Of a DNA stretch of 34,631 bases, positions 1 through 8,301 are shown piece after piece. This DNA is from Coemansia sp. RSA 1804 (Eukaryota > Kickxellomycota > Kickxellomycetes > Kickxellales > Kickxellaceae). The stretch is taken from the NCBI GenBank assembly GCA_027578815.1, contig JANBTH010000106.1:1-34631 (forward strand), written 5' to 3'. Numbering within the stretch: position 1 is the first letter of the stretch; every line of letters begins with the position of its first letter. The translations under genes and the position numbers were made by a program. A model generated the notes under the pieces. It did no database searches. It was not told where the DNA came from and worked only from the letters and a program-made list of their open reading frames with translations.

Positions 1-1615
1 TTTGGAATTTAAGAATGCGTGTGTGATGTCAGGGATTGCTTTCTTGTGATCTCATTGTCATGTTTGCTTTGTTTGTTTAGTGGCTGGCTGGCCGGCTGGA
101 GTGGGAACTGGATCCCGCGGATGAAAACACCACGAATCTTCTTCACTCTCCAATACGCTCCCCGCACTTTGGCCACGCGCACAGAGTCCCACATGCTGCC
201 TCTGCTATTTTTTTTTGTTCGCCACGCGAGGGATGAGGAACACAGCTTATAAATTGGTGGCAAAAAGTGTGTGGAATAATCCTGTTCTTTTATTTCTAAT
301 TTCTCATTACATATTGCTTTTTTCTTGTGGGCCCTTGTAGTGGTTAGCGTGTTCAAGTTTTTCTACACATTTTTTCTTCCGTTCTGTCCATAGGGCCAAC
401 TCTGTTCTTCATCCCTCCATTTTACCTTGTAGCCCCACCTTTACATCATCAACATCTTCTCTTTGGATCCATTACGCTCGTTTTTACACATCGCTTTTTG
501 TTTGCTTTCTGGATACATACATCATTTTCCTTTCATCCCCTCGTTGTGCACAAAGAGGAAGAGGTGAACAAAGTATCGGAAAGCGTTGGTGTGCTTTTTT
601 GTAAAGATACATCCCTCTCCCACTTCCATTTCACTACGGGTTTTTTTTCCACTGCTTGCTGAAAGCGGTATATAGATCAAACCGCCCATTTATGAAAAGT
701 CAAGATAAGCAGCAAAAAAAACACAGCCGCATTCTGACAAAGAATAAGAATCAGTCAAACAAGACAAGCGAAGAACTGGGCGTGGTTTATTTATTTTTTT
801 GCGCAAGTTCAATAGAGCAGAAAATAGACAAGAACAGGTGTTTTTTTTTTCTAAAAAGACTTGGGCTAGCTTCAATAGAGGGGGTTTTTTTGCTGTATGA
901 CACTGAGCTTAAAATAGAACAGAAATCCATTCCGCTATTCGCGTACATAAGCTGGCGTGGAGTGGGGAAAGGAAGCCTTTAGGATATGTACACATCGTAC
1001 CAGACATTCCTTCCGTTTCTTCTTCTTTTGACACCTTGGGATCTTTTTAATTTTTTTTACTTTTTCTCCTCTCTCGCTTCACCCAACCCCCCTTTTATTA
1101 TTTTACTTCATCTCCCTTATTTCCCCTCCCCTTTTCTCCTTCATTCTCAGTGTTGCTGTTAGGTTGTCACAGTCGCACTTCCCGCACATCCAACAGAAAA
1201 GCAGCACTATTTCCATTCCCCTTCTTTTTTTCTTTCTTCTTTGCTCACTTTATTTTACTTTCTTATTCTTTGGCTATTCACTTTAGCTCTACATTTTTCC
1301 ATCACTTTGTAGAGTGTGTTTTTGTGCGGAGTAAGCGAAAAAAGGAAAAAGGGCAGGCTTTTTTTTCCATTGTCAAATCCATTATTCCCACTTTCGTTTC
1401 ACGGCAAAGTGGAAAAAGGGTATTGTACATATTGTGTTGACCCTTGTTCGTTCGAGCAAGCTTTGTCGCCTTGTTGTCTCTTCTGTTTATATATTTCCTT
1501 TTCCTCGTATTCTGAAGAGGGGAAGCGGTCAGCTCTTGCGGAATAGTAGTAGCAACAGCAGCAGCAGCAGCAGCGTGGCAGGAAACGAAAACAATAAAGA
1601 AATACCATCGTAGCC
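1..1615. other. Pyrimidine-rich intergenic region, no supported gene
   Basis: This stretch is dominated by long T and CT tracts. The open frames in it are short, low-complexity and have no recognisable protein features. The last 250 bases lead into the LEA-2 gene at 1616 and include a short AGC-repeat run (about 1556-1573), so at least that part is probably its promoter and 5' leader. A direct repeat TTCAATAGAG occurs at 808-817 and 871-880, each followed within a few bases by homopolymer-rich sequence. No tRNA or rRNA was recognised. Confidence 0.5.
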
Positions 1616-2755
1616 ATGCACAACGCCTACGGCAACAACAACAACAATGCGTATGGCGGATACGGCCAGCATGATTACCAAAATCAGTATCAGAATCAGT
1701 ATCAGAATCAACATCAGAATCAGTATGAGTACCGGCCGCCCAGCGACTACAACGGCGGATTCGTCGCATCGCCAGCCACCTCAGACGGAGCAGCGTCGGG
1801 ACAGTTCTTCAGCGCAAAGGATGCGCTCCACAGCCGCCCGCCCAGCGACTACAACGCTACGCCGCGCTTCCACGGCAGCCACAGCAACCTGAGCGATATG
1901 CGCGGAATGCACGGCAGCCCACGCAGCAGCGCCGGCGCCTTCTACCAGAACAAGCATCCGGAGTCCGACGTGACTGCGTTTGACGGCGACAAGGCCGATG
2001 CTGGGCTGCTGGCAGCCGGCGGAGTCAGCGATGAAAAGTCGCCAGCACAGCGGAGCGATAAGCGCAGGCGGCGAAGGTGCTGCGGCGGCGGACGGTACTG
2101 CTTCTGCTTTTCGCGCAAATGCTGCTGCTTCTTCATTCCGATTCTTGCGCTGATCCTCGTGGCGCTCGGAATCACGCTGTACTTTGTGTGGCCGCGCATT
2201 CCGAAGGTGACATTCAACACCGTGTCGGTGCCGCAGGGCGGGCGCGACGCTGCGTCCGGCAGCGTAACGGTGCAGCAGATCGTCGATGGAGTCAACATCA
2301 ACCGCGACGGCGTTGTGACGGTTCCGCTGGTGATCCACCTTAATGTCACTAATCCGAATTACATTCCCTGGACAATCCACAACGTCACCGTCGATGGCTT
2401 TCTGAAGAACTCCACCGCCGGCGGCAGCAACTTCCCGGTGGGCTCCGGCGGCCTGCGCGAGCCCTTCAAGATGCCCAAGAAGACCGTCGACAACGACATG
2501 CCTATCTGGTTCAACTTCCGCTTGGACACCAGCAATAACAATTATCTGCAGGCCGCCCAGATTGTGCAAAAGTCGTGCTCCGCTGGCGGGCCGCAGCTGC
2601 GCTTCTACTACAAGGCCAAGGTCATCCTTAAGGCCATCTCGTGGCTGGGCATCAAGCCGACTATTTCTGACACCATCAGCTTTGACTGTCCGATCAGCCA
2701 GATTGAGAATCTGGGCATCAATATCAGCGATCTGACGGGGCTGACGAGTGTCTAG
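1616..2755 (+). CDS. Membrane-anchored LEA-2 domain (NDR1/HIN1-like) protein
   Basis: This 379-aa protein starts with a polar region rich in Gln, Asn and Tyr. It holds a tandem QNQY-type repeat (residues about 24-38) and two PPSDYN motifs. A basic, Cys-rich juxtamembrane segment (about 140-168) is followed by one transmembrane helix (about 170-192) ending in a W-P-R-I-P-K-V sequence, then a C-terminal beta-rich domain of about 180 residues with N-x-T/S sites. A helix followed by a PRIP-type segment and such a domain is typical of LEA_2 (PF03168, NDR1/HIN1-like) proteins, which are type II membrane proteins with the LEA_2 domain outside the cytosol. The molecular role of fungal members is poorly defined. 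The ATG at 1616 is the first in frame after the pyrimidine-rich leader. Family assignment is fairly secure; function is not. Confidence 0.8.
   Translation: MHNAYGNNNNNAYGGYGQHDYQNQYQNQYQNQHQNQYEYRPPSDYNGGFVASPATSDGAASGQFFSAKDALHSRPPSDYNATPRFHGSHSNLSDMRGMHGSPRSSAGAFYQNKHPESDVTAFDGDKADAGLLAAGGVSDEKSPAQRSDKRRRRRCCGGGRYCFCFSRKCCCFFIPILALILVALGITLYFVWPRIPKVTFNTVSVPQGGRDAASGSVTVQQIVDGVNINRDGVVTVPLVIHLNVTNPNYIPWTIHNVTVDGFLKNSTAGGSNFPVGSGGLREPFKMPKKTVDNDMPIWFNFRLDTSNNNYLQAAQIVQKSCSAGGPQLRFYYKAKVILKAISWLGIKPTISDTISFDCPISQIENLGINISDLTGLTSV
1684..1728 (+). repeat. In-frame 12-bp tandem repeat (CAGTATCAGAAT type)
   Basis: About four imperfect copies of a 12-base unit lie inside the LEA-2 gene and encode a QNQY/QNQH ladder. 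This is a probable source of length variation in the disordered N-terminus. Confidence 0.75.
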
Positions 2756-3893
2756 TTAGTTAGAGTTGGTGGTGAGGTTTTTTTTTGGTGGCAGCTGTGA
2801 AGAATGTGGATGCTGTGGCGGGAAAAAGCCTCTTGTTTTTTCTGTTCTTTTGTTTTTGTTTTGTTTTGTTTCGTTTCTCTTTCATTTTCTTGTAGTAATA
2901 CATTCTTTTTTATTGCAATCATTATGAGCGTATGAACAAAATGAAGAGAAGCATTTTGCATTAGCTGACATAGCTGACATTTTTGAGTGGAGAGTTGTTT
3001 GTTAGCATTGTTATTATGGAAGTGACTTCTTTTTTGGCATGTGTTCAGAGCTACTTTGTGTTGTGTTCGTCTGCTTTAATCATCGTTGAGCCATACGCAT
3101 GGATTGCCTTTTCATAATTTTAATAGCTTTGTTGTTGTCATGTAATCGGTTGGTGACCGGATTAATAATGAATGAAGCTTGGCTTACACAGCCAGATGTT
3201 ACAATAAACAGAACAGTATAATGCTCTCATTTCTTGGCCCTGTCAATTGATTTATTGCGGTTGAATTGGTATGTGTGAAGAAAAAAATTCAATATTCAGA
3301 TTTTACCATTAATTAACATTCTTTTTAGCTAATGAAATTTTGTTATCCGAGTTATCAATTATTAAAATTATTGTCACAAACCATCTAACCCGTTTTGCCC
3401 AGCACGTTATTTTTATATCACATGGTAAGTTTAGTTAAAAGATTCAATTAACCCGTTGAAATTAAAAGTTAAATATAAAAATGCAATTAAACATTAATGA
3501 ATTAAAAATTAAAGTCCTGATATCATAATTGGCCGCCAATTTTATTGTAATATCAAATTATGGATTACAATGAGGCGGTGAAACTAAGTTATATTATACC
3601 CAAGACTTTATATTCAATTAAAATGTTGACATGCCAGCCAGTTATAATTAATTAATTAATTAAACAGATATGACCAAGTGACATTATTTGAAATGAAATG
3701 TATGTGCTGCCTTCAAAATAATTAAAATTTGTGCAATCAATTCATCTGCTTTGCAATAAAATTCTACAGAATTGAGAAATGGTGGCCACCATATAAAAGC
3801 CATAAAGTAATTCATGCATTTGGTTTTCAGTAAACCACAGACACATTTTATCATCAATCATATTATATAGTAGTCAACTAAAAAATTGAAGGT
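2756..3893. other. 3' flank of LEA-2 gene and start of AT-rich island
   Basis: The first 200 bases are T-rich 3' untranslated sequence. From about 2960 the DNA becomes strongly AT-rich, with runs such as TAATTAATTAATTAATTAA near 3646-3664. I found no convincing ORF. TATAAAAG at 3792-3799 is a plausible TATA box for the small ORF at 3894. Confidence 0.5.
3792..3799 (+). promoter_or_regulatory. TATA-like box TATAAAAG
   Basis: An exact TATAAAAG lies 102 nt upstream of the ATG of the small ORF at 3894. The same octamer lies about 120-130 nt upstream of the small ORFs at 32858 and 33572. In AT-rich DNA such matches arise by chance, so this is weak support for transcription. Confidence 0.3.
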
Positions 3894-4067
3894 ATGGCAG
3901 CAACACATAATGACGAAAAGCGTGAGGGGTTTATAGGCCCAAAAAGACCACCCCCACAAACCTCAACAGATAATCCAGAAACCACAGTTCCAAAAGCCGC
4001 ACATCCTACAAAAGGTGTTAAAGATTATACTATTTACGGAGCAAGAAATAATAATCTATCAAACTGA
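3894..4067 (+). CDS. Small orphan ORF in AT-rich island, 57 aa, hypothetical
   Basis: An ATG-initiated ORF of 57 codons encodes a hydrophilic peptide. It has a proline-rich middle (three consecutive prolines near residue 20, several T/P/K residues) and an Asn-rich end. No domain is recognised. A TATAAAAG box and a CAACTAAAA motif lie upstream. The frame continues beyond its TGA stop for another 17 codons to a second TGA (4119-4121), then 4 more codons to TAA at 4134-4136. It could be a complete micro-protein, an exon of something larger, a decayed gene fragment or chance. Confidence 0.25.
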   Translation: MAATHNDEKREGFIGPKRPPPQTSTDNPETTVPKAAHPTKGVKDYTIYGARNNNLSN

Positions 4068-4528
4068 AATGGCGCCTTATATTGTAATAGCAAGATAAAC
4101 ATGCATCAACATAGTAAATGAGTAATGTGTGCATAATTTTTGAGAATATTAAATAAATTGCCACAAGGATAAAGGTGTTTTAGCATAATATTAAAGAGCT
4201 TCCACAATATATCTTGCAATAAATACACATGTCTAGCCTTTACTTGAGGCCTGGCCACGTCAGTTTCTGTTTAAACATAAAAATAGTAGAAAAGCATTTA
4301 TTATAATCCTTGCAAACAAAGAAGCTTTTAGTAACACACAGCAAAACTAACAAACATGTGCATATAAAATAAAGCAATTAAAAGAAAATGAAAAAAGACT
4401 AAATGGTATAAAATTAAATATAAAACAATTAGAGTTTAGATTAAGAAGTTATATTGTTTATTTTCCACTTAAAAAACTTTGAAATATATATTTTATAAAA
4501 AAAGTTATCTCTGTTGTACTTGAACATC

Positions 4529-4942
4529 CTAGTACTTTGGAATTAGCTTCTGAACAGGTTTAGACAAAGGGTGCAGTCCATTTGCTGCCTTAAATGTGTT
4601 AGTGTCTCCAATTATCCATGTTCCCTTGGGCATTTTTCTCATCCCAATATCTTGATAATCATTCTGTGACTTGTATCAAGTGGTAGAATTTGTCTGTTTC
4701 TTGCTATTCTCCATCTGTTCTACAGCCATTTCAAGCACTGTCTTGCTTTTCAGTTCAGAGTTGCTGTCATGGTACAATGAATATAGTCTTGATGCTAAGC
4801 TATCAGTATCACTTTCTGACATGTCAATGCCTGTCTGAATCAGTGCAACTGCCTCTGCAACATCGGCAAGCCCTTTGCTAGTAATTCCATCATACTCCAG
4901 ACACCCATACAGGAATTTAACTAAATGTATAAAAATATTGTT
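4529..4942 (-). pseudogene. Broken ORF of unknown function, interrupted by one TGA
   Basis: On the minus strand one frame stays open for 88 codons from 4942, meets a TGA at 4676-4678, and continues in the same frame for 48 more codons to a TAG at 4529-4531. Both parts have protein-like composition: a helical Ala/Glu/Leu-rich first part, and a basic second part with a G-T-W-I-I-G-D segment. An open run this long with a single break is unlikely in 40% GC DNA, so it probably was coding. No family is recognised. No good ATG opens the frame, so the 5' end may be missing or lie in another exon. It abuts the structured repeat at 4948. Confidence 0.4.
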
Positions 4943-4947
4943 TTAAA

Positions 4948-5044
4948 TTAAGGGATCTGCCCTCAAGTCTCTGAAAGAGACATCTTTCAGTAGCCTGCAC
5001 CGAAAGTGGGGGCAGATCCTGAGGGAGGTTTCAGTGCAGAAACC
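4948..5044 (+). repeat. Dispersed hairpin-rich element, full copy
   Basis: A GC-rich, highly foldable unit sits in AT-rich DNA just after TTAA (4948-4951). A 10-bp closing stem pairs 4953-4962 (GGATCTGCCC) with 5010-5019 (GGGCAGATCC). Inside it a perfect 8-bp hairpin pairs 4971-4978 (CTGAAAGA) with 4983-4990 (TCTTTCAG) around a GACA loop. Immediately 3' a 6-bp hairpin pairs 5027-5032 (GGTTTC) with 5039-5044 (GAAACC). The first 27 bases recur with one mismatch at 34605-34631, same orientation, again after TTAA, so this is a dispersed repeat. It could be a short non-autonomous mobile element or a structured RNA. I found no match to tRNA, 5S rRNA or hammerhead consensus. Confidence 0.7.
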
Positions 5045-5446
5045 TGCTATTTATTATTTTTAAAAAAATGATTAATAGATAGTTTACAATGGAATTCCAT
5101 AGTAAAAGTGCCCATGTATGTAAATTATGCCAGCAAAATATAATTAGTCTAAAATTGATAAACACATACATCATTCAAGTAAACAGTAGTAAAATTCCTG
5201 GTAGATATCCTGACAGCAGGTTCTTTGCAGCAAAATAGATTCTGGACATGCAGCAGGACTATATAGCTACTTTTGTCAATATCATAAAAGCAACAAAATC
5301 ATAGAAAAGCAATACTTTGTGTAGCCAGATTATGCAAGAATTTATTGACATAGAAACAAAGACAAGTGTGTGTATTTGTGCATCTGGCAATATCCAGGTT
5401 TTATTGCTTAGTACGCTGTCGCTTATACAAGACAGGCGGACAAGCA
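5045..5446. other. AT-rich intergenic stretch, no supported gene
   Basis: AT-rich DNA continues to about 5400. On the minus strand one hydrophobic frame is open from 5258 down to about 4917, interrupted only by TGA at 5175-5177 and 5031-5033 and running through the repeat. It has no recognisable domain and could be chance, because AT-rich DNA often yields hydrophobic translations. Confidence 0.35.
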
Positions 5447-6040
5447 ATGGCCAATGACCACCAGTTAGTTTTGTTTATTTGGTTTCTCTATGAGCAAACT
5501 GCCAAGGATTGCGGGTTTCTGGCATATAATGCTGTTTCGCTGCCTGGAGAGATTGCTCTTGACAAGATCATCAGAATAACACTGATTAGCCACAATCCAC
5601 CTCTCAATTCCAGCATCAGCATCAACATTAACATTAACAACAACTCGGAGGTGCTAGGGCAGCACCGGATCCTGAAGGGGCCACAGATGTGGCTGTATCC
5701 CAACTGCACATTCAACAAACAAAACGCAGTGTTCAAGTTGCAGTGGATTCCAGAAGACTATCTTGAGTCCACAGTCCACCAGTTTATTGTAATAAAAATA
5801 CTGCACATACCAAAGCTTCTATATGCCACTACCATGACAAACAGACAGACAGACAGAGCAACAGAGCTGCACCATGTAGAGGCGAGATGTTTTGTCATTG
5901 AGCATGCTAAAAGTCGGGTAATAGAATTGTTCAGAACAATGCCAAAAAACACTCCTTTGTTGTTACTACTGATCACTGCCTTAAAATTCTGGCAAATTTA
6001 TAACACTTGCTTTAGCCGCTTATCGCAGTATATGCTTTGA
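5447..6040 (+). CDS. Hypothetical protein, 197 aa, weak support
   Basis: An ATG-initiated ORF of 198 codons lies between the AT-rich island and the AP-2 mu gene. It contains an Ile/Asn/Ser low-complexity run (about residues 57-66) and a central segment of protein-like composition (about 70-125). The C-terminal third ends in a leucine-rich hydrophobic stretch (about 172-182). No domain is recognised, and the composition is lower in GC than the neighbouring genes. The ORF length is more than expected by chance, so it may be an orphan gene or the remains of one. Exact start and intron content are unknown. Confidence 0.3.
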   Translation: MANDHQLVLFIWFLYEQTAKDCGFLAYNAVSLPGEIALDKIIRITLISHNPPLNSSISINININNNSEVLGQHRILKGPQMWLYPNCTFNKQNAVFKLQWIPEDYLESTVHQFIVIKILHIPKLLYATTMTNRQTDRATELHHVEARCFVIEHAKSRVIELFRTMPKNTPLLLLLITALKFWQIYNTCFSRLSQYML

Positions 6041-6365
6041 TAGACATCAGGAAACCATCGCATTTTGCTCTGATAATAGAAGCCAATGTTCTGTCATTAC
6101 ACCCGTGATCGTTTCTTCTGCGAAGCAGCCACTGATTCTTCAGCCCCACCCTGATCTGGCGATCCCCATTCATCTGCTGTTCTTGATGCTGGTGGTGGAC
6201 TTTTTTCCTTTCTCTCTTCCCACCATCGTTTGCTTTTTTCCTTACTTTTATTTCTTCCTCTTCTCTTCTCCTCAATCAAGCGGGGTTACATCGCATTTGC
6301 CCTGTTCTCTCCAATCTGTACTTTTTCCTCCTTACATTCGCACAGCACTGCCAAATCGGACGCAA
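6041..6365 (+). promoter_or_regulatory. Pyrimidine-rich leader and promoter region of AP-2 mu
   Basis: Long TTTTTCC/TCTCTTCC tracts run up to the start codon. The frame stays open upstream to 6105, but that extension is a translation of the CT tracts and does not resemble the family N-terminus. Confidence 0.45.
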
Positions 6366-7766
6366 ATGATTAGCGCGGTGTTCATCTACAGCCAGAAGGG
6401 CGAGGTGCTGATATCGCGGCTGTACCGGCACGACGTGAAGCGGTCGGTGGCGGATGTGTTCCGCGTGCACGTGATTGCGTCGCCAGCGGAGATCCGCAGC
6501 CCGGTGACGACGCTGGGAAGCACCAGCTTCTTCCACATCCGGTACGACAACCTGTGGGTGTGCGCGGTGACCAGGAACAACAGCAACGCGGCGCTGGTGT
6601 TTGAGTTTCTGTACCGGCTGCTGGGGCTCGGCGTGTCGTACTTTGGGCGGTTTGACGAGGAGGCGGTGAAGAACAACTTTGTGCTGATCTACGAGCTCCT
6701 GGACGAGGTGCTTGACTTTGGGTATCCGCAGAACATCGAGGTTGACACGCTGAAGCTGTATGTGACGACGGAGAGTATCCGGTCGAAGAGCAACGTGGTT
6801 GTTGATCTGCAGAAGCCTCCGCAGAGCATCACGATGCAGGCGACTGGCGCGACCACGTGGCGCCGCAACGATATCTTCTACAAGAAGAACGAGGCCTTTG
6901 TCGATGTGATCGAGTCGGTCAACCTCATTCTGTCGGCCAAGGGCACCGTGCTGCGTGCGGATGTGCAGGGCCAGATTGTGATGCGCTCGTTTCTGTCCGG
7001 AATGCCCGAGTGCAAGTTCGGGCTCAACGACAAGCTTGTTCTGGACCGCGAGAGCAGCAGCAACAAGGGCTCGGCTGCCGCCGCCGCAGCAGCCAGAATC
7101 GATGCCGACGACATGGCGGCGGGGAGTGTGCGGCGGCTTGGCGCGCGAGCCGGAGGCATGGGCGGCGTGGGCGACGGAGAGAGCGTGGAGATCGCAGACT
7201 GCCAGTTCCACCAGTGCGTGCGGCTGGGGAGATTCGACACGGACCGCACGATCTCGTTCATCCCGCCTGACGGCGAGTTCGAGCTGATGCGGTACCGCAC
7301 AACCGACAACGTCAACCTGCCGTTCAAGGTGCTGCCGGTGGTGCGTGAGCTGGGGAAGACGCGGGTGGAGTACGAGGTGCTTGTCAAGTCCAACTTCAGC
7401 GGCAAGCTGTCGGCGTCCAACATGGCGGTGCGCATCCCGACGCCGCCCAACGCGACAAAGTGCAGGATCAAGGTGGCGGGCACCGGGAAGGCCAAGTATA
7501 TTCCCGAGGAGAACGCCATTGTGTGGAAGATCTCGAGGTTCCAGGGGCTCCAGGAGGCTTCGCTCACGGCGGTGGTTGACCTAACGCACATGTCCAAGCC
7601 TGTGCCCTGGGTCAGGCCGCCCATCAACCTCGATTTCCAGGTGCTCATGTTTACGGCGTCTGGGCTGCTTGTGCGCTTCCTCAAGGTGTTCGAGAAGGCC
7701 AACTACCAGTCCGTCAAGTGGGTGCGCTACATGACCAAGGCTGGGAGCTATGAGATCCGGATCTAA
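6366..7766 (+). CDS. apm4: AP-2 clathrin adaptor complex subunit mu
   Basis: The 466-aa product matches the AP-2 medium chain along its length. Residues 1-141 form the longin-like domain, beginning with the family start M-I-x-x-x-F-I-Y. The rest is the mu homology domain, which binds Yxx-phi cargo signals during clathrin-mediated endocytosis at the plasma membrane. F178 and D180 in the F-V-D-V-I-E-S-V-N segment and W452 in K-W-V-R-Y correspond to the cargo-pocket residues. T160 in Q-A-T-G corresponds to the Thr phosphorylated by AAK1-type kinases in animals. The I-S-F-I-P-P-D-G-E-F-E-L-M-R-Y-R block is nearly invariant in the family. An insertion of roughly 40 residues rich in Ala, Gly and Arg (about 234-275) separates the two halves of the homology domain. 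No intron is needed. The ATG at 6366 gives the exact family N-terminus. Confidence 0.95.
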   Translation: MISAVFIYSQKGEVLISRLYRHDVKRSVADVFRVHVIASPAEIRSPVTTLGSTSFFHIRYDNLWVCAVTRNNSNAALVFEFLYRLLGLGVSYFGRFDEEAVKNNFVLIYELLDEVLDFGYPQNIEVDTLKLYVTTESIRSKSNVVVDLQKPPQSITMQATGATTWRRNDIFYKKNEAFVDVIESVNLILSAKGTVLRADVQGQIVMRSFLSGMPECKFGLNDKLVLDRESSSNKGSAAAAAAARIDADDMAAGSVRRLGARAGGMGGVGDGESVEIADCQFHQCVRLGRFDTDRTISFIPPDGEFELMRYRTTDNVNLPFKVLPVVRELGKTRVEYEVLVKSNFSGKLSASNMAVRIPTPPNATKCRIKVAGTGKAKYIPEENAIVWKISRFQGLQEASLTAVVDLTHMSKPVPWVRPPINLDFQVLMFTASGLLVRFLKVFEKANYQSVKWVRYMTKAGSYEIRI

Positions 7767-8301
7767 TTACGTTTTCTAGGCTGGAAGCAGCGGCAGTTGA
7801 GTCAGGCAGGCGGGCGGGGGTTCTTTCCTTTGGGTGTTCTAATATATATGGTGTGATCACGGTTACTGCTATCCGATGGAATTTGTCAAAGCGTGCATGC
7901 ATGCGTGAAGCGAAGAGAAGAGAAGAGAAAAGAAAGGGAGCTGGGAAAAAAGAGGGAGAAGGGGCTTTCTTTTATACCGTCTGATCAATAAGTGAGTGAA
8001 TGAATGCTCGCCCCGCTCGGCTCATTGCGCATTCAGCAGAGCTTTTCTTTGCTTTCATCAGCCTTTCAGAGAAAAAGCGATGACGCGAGTTTCCTCTCCT
8101 TTCTCTCTTCCCATTTCCCAAAAAGCATTCCCTCTATTATTTCTTTCCTTCTCTCTCCTGGCTCTTCTTTGTGACTATTTCGTATACGACTTTATATTCT
8201 ATTCCTGCAGCTATTATACCAAATCTACACTATTTTCTCACCCGCTCCCGCAACACCGTCTCCGTCTTACTACCAGTGCTACCAAAGTTAACAAGCCAAG
8301 C
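7767..8301 (+). promoter_or_regulatory. Intergenic region: AP-2 mu 3' end and aminopeptidase promoter
   Basis: A purine-rich AAGAGAAGAGAAG tract (about 7910-7935) is followed by a CT-rich tract (about 8090-8170) and TATA-like stretches near 8187-8220. The reading frame of the aminopeptidase is open through this region from 7996, but the translation lacks coding character. No other gene is seen. Confidence 0.45.

Noticed and set aside
9..356. 115-codon minus-strand ORF at the window start
   Set aside because: Lys/Arg-rich low-complexity translation of a T-rich strand, with no recognisable feature.
656..982. 108-codon plus-strand ORF
   Set aside because: It reads through several homopolymer T and A tracts, has a non-ATG opening codon and has no protein-like segments.
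4948..5044. tRNA, 5S rRNA or hammerhead ribozyme identity for the hairpin element
   Set aside because: There is no T-loop consensus or cloverleaf. The CTGAAAGA and CTGAGGGA strings do not match the hammerhead CUGANGA core, and the GAAAC is used in a simple hairpin.
6105..6365. Upstream extension of the AP-2 mu frame
   Set aside because: The family N-terminus is exactly M-I-x-x-x-F-I-Y at 6366; the extension is a CT-tract translation.
7996..8301. Upstream extension of the aminopeptidase frame
   Set aside because: It would bury the signal peptide at 8302 and translates repetitive CT-rich sequence.
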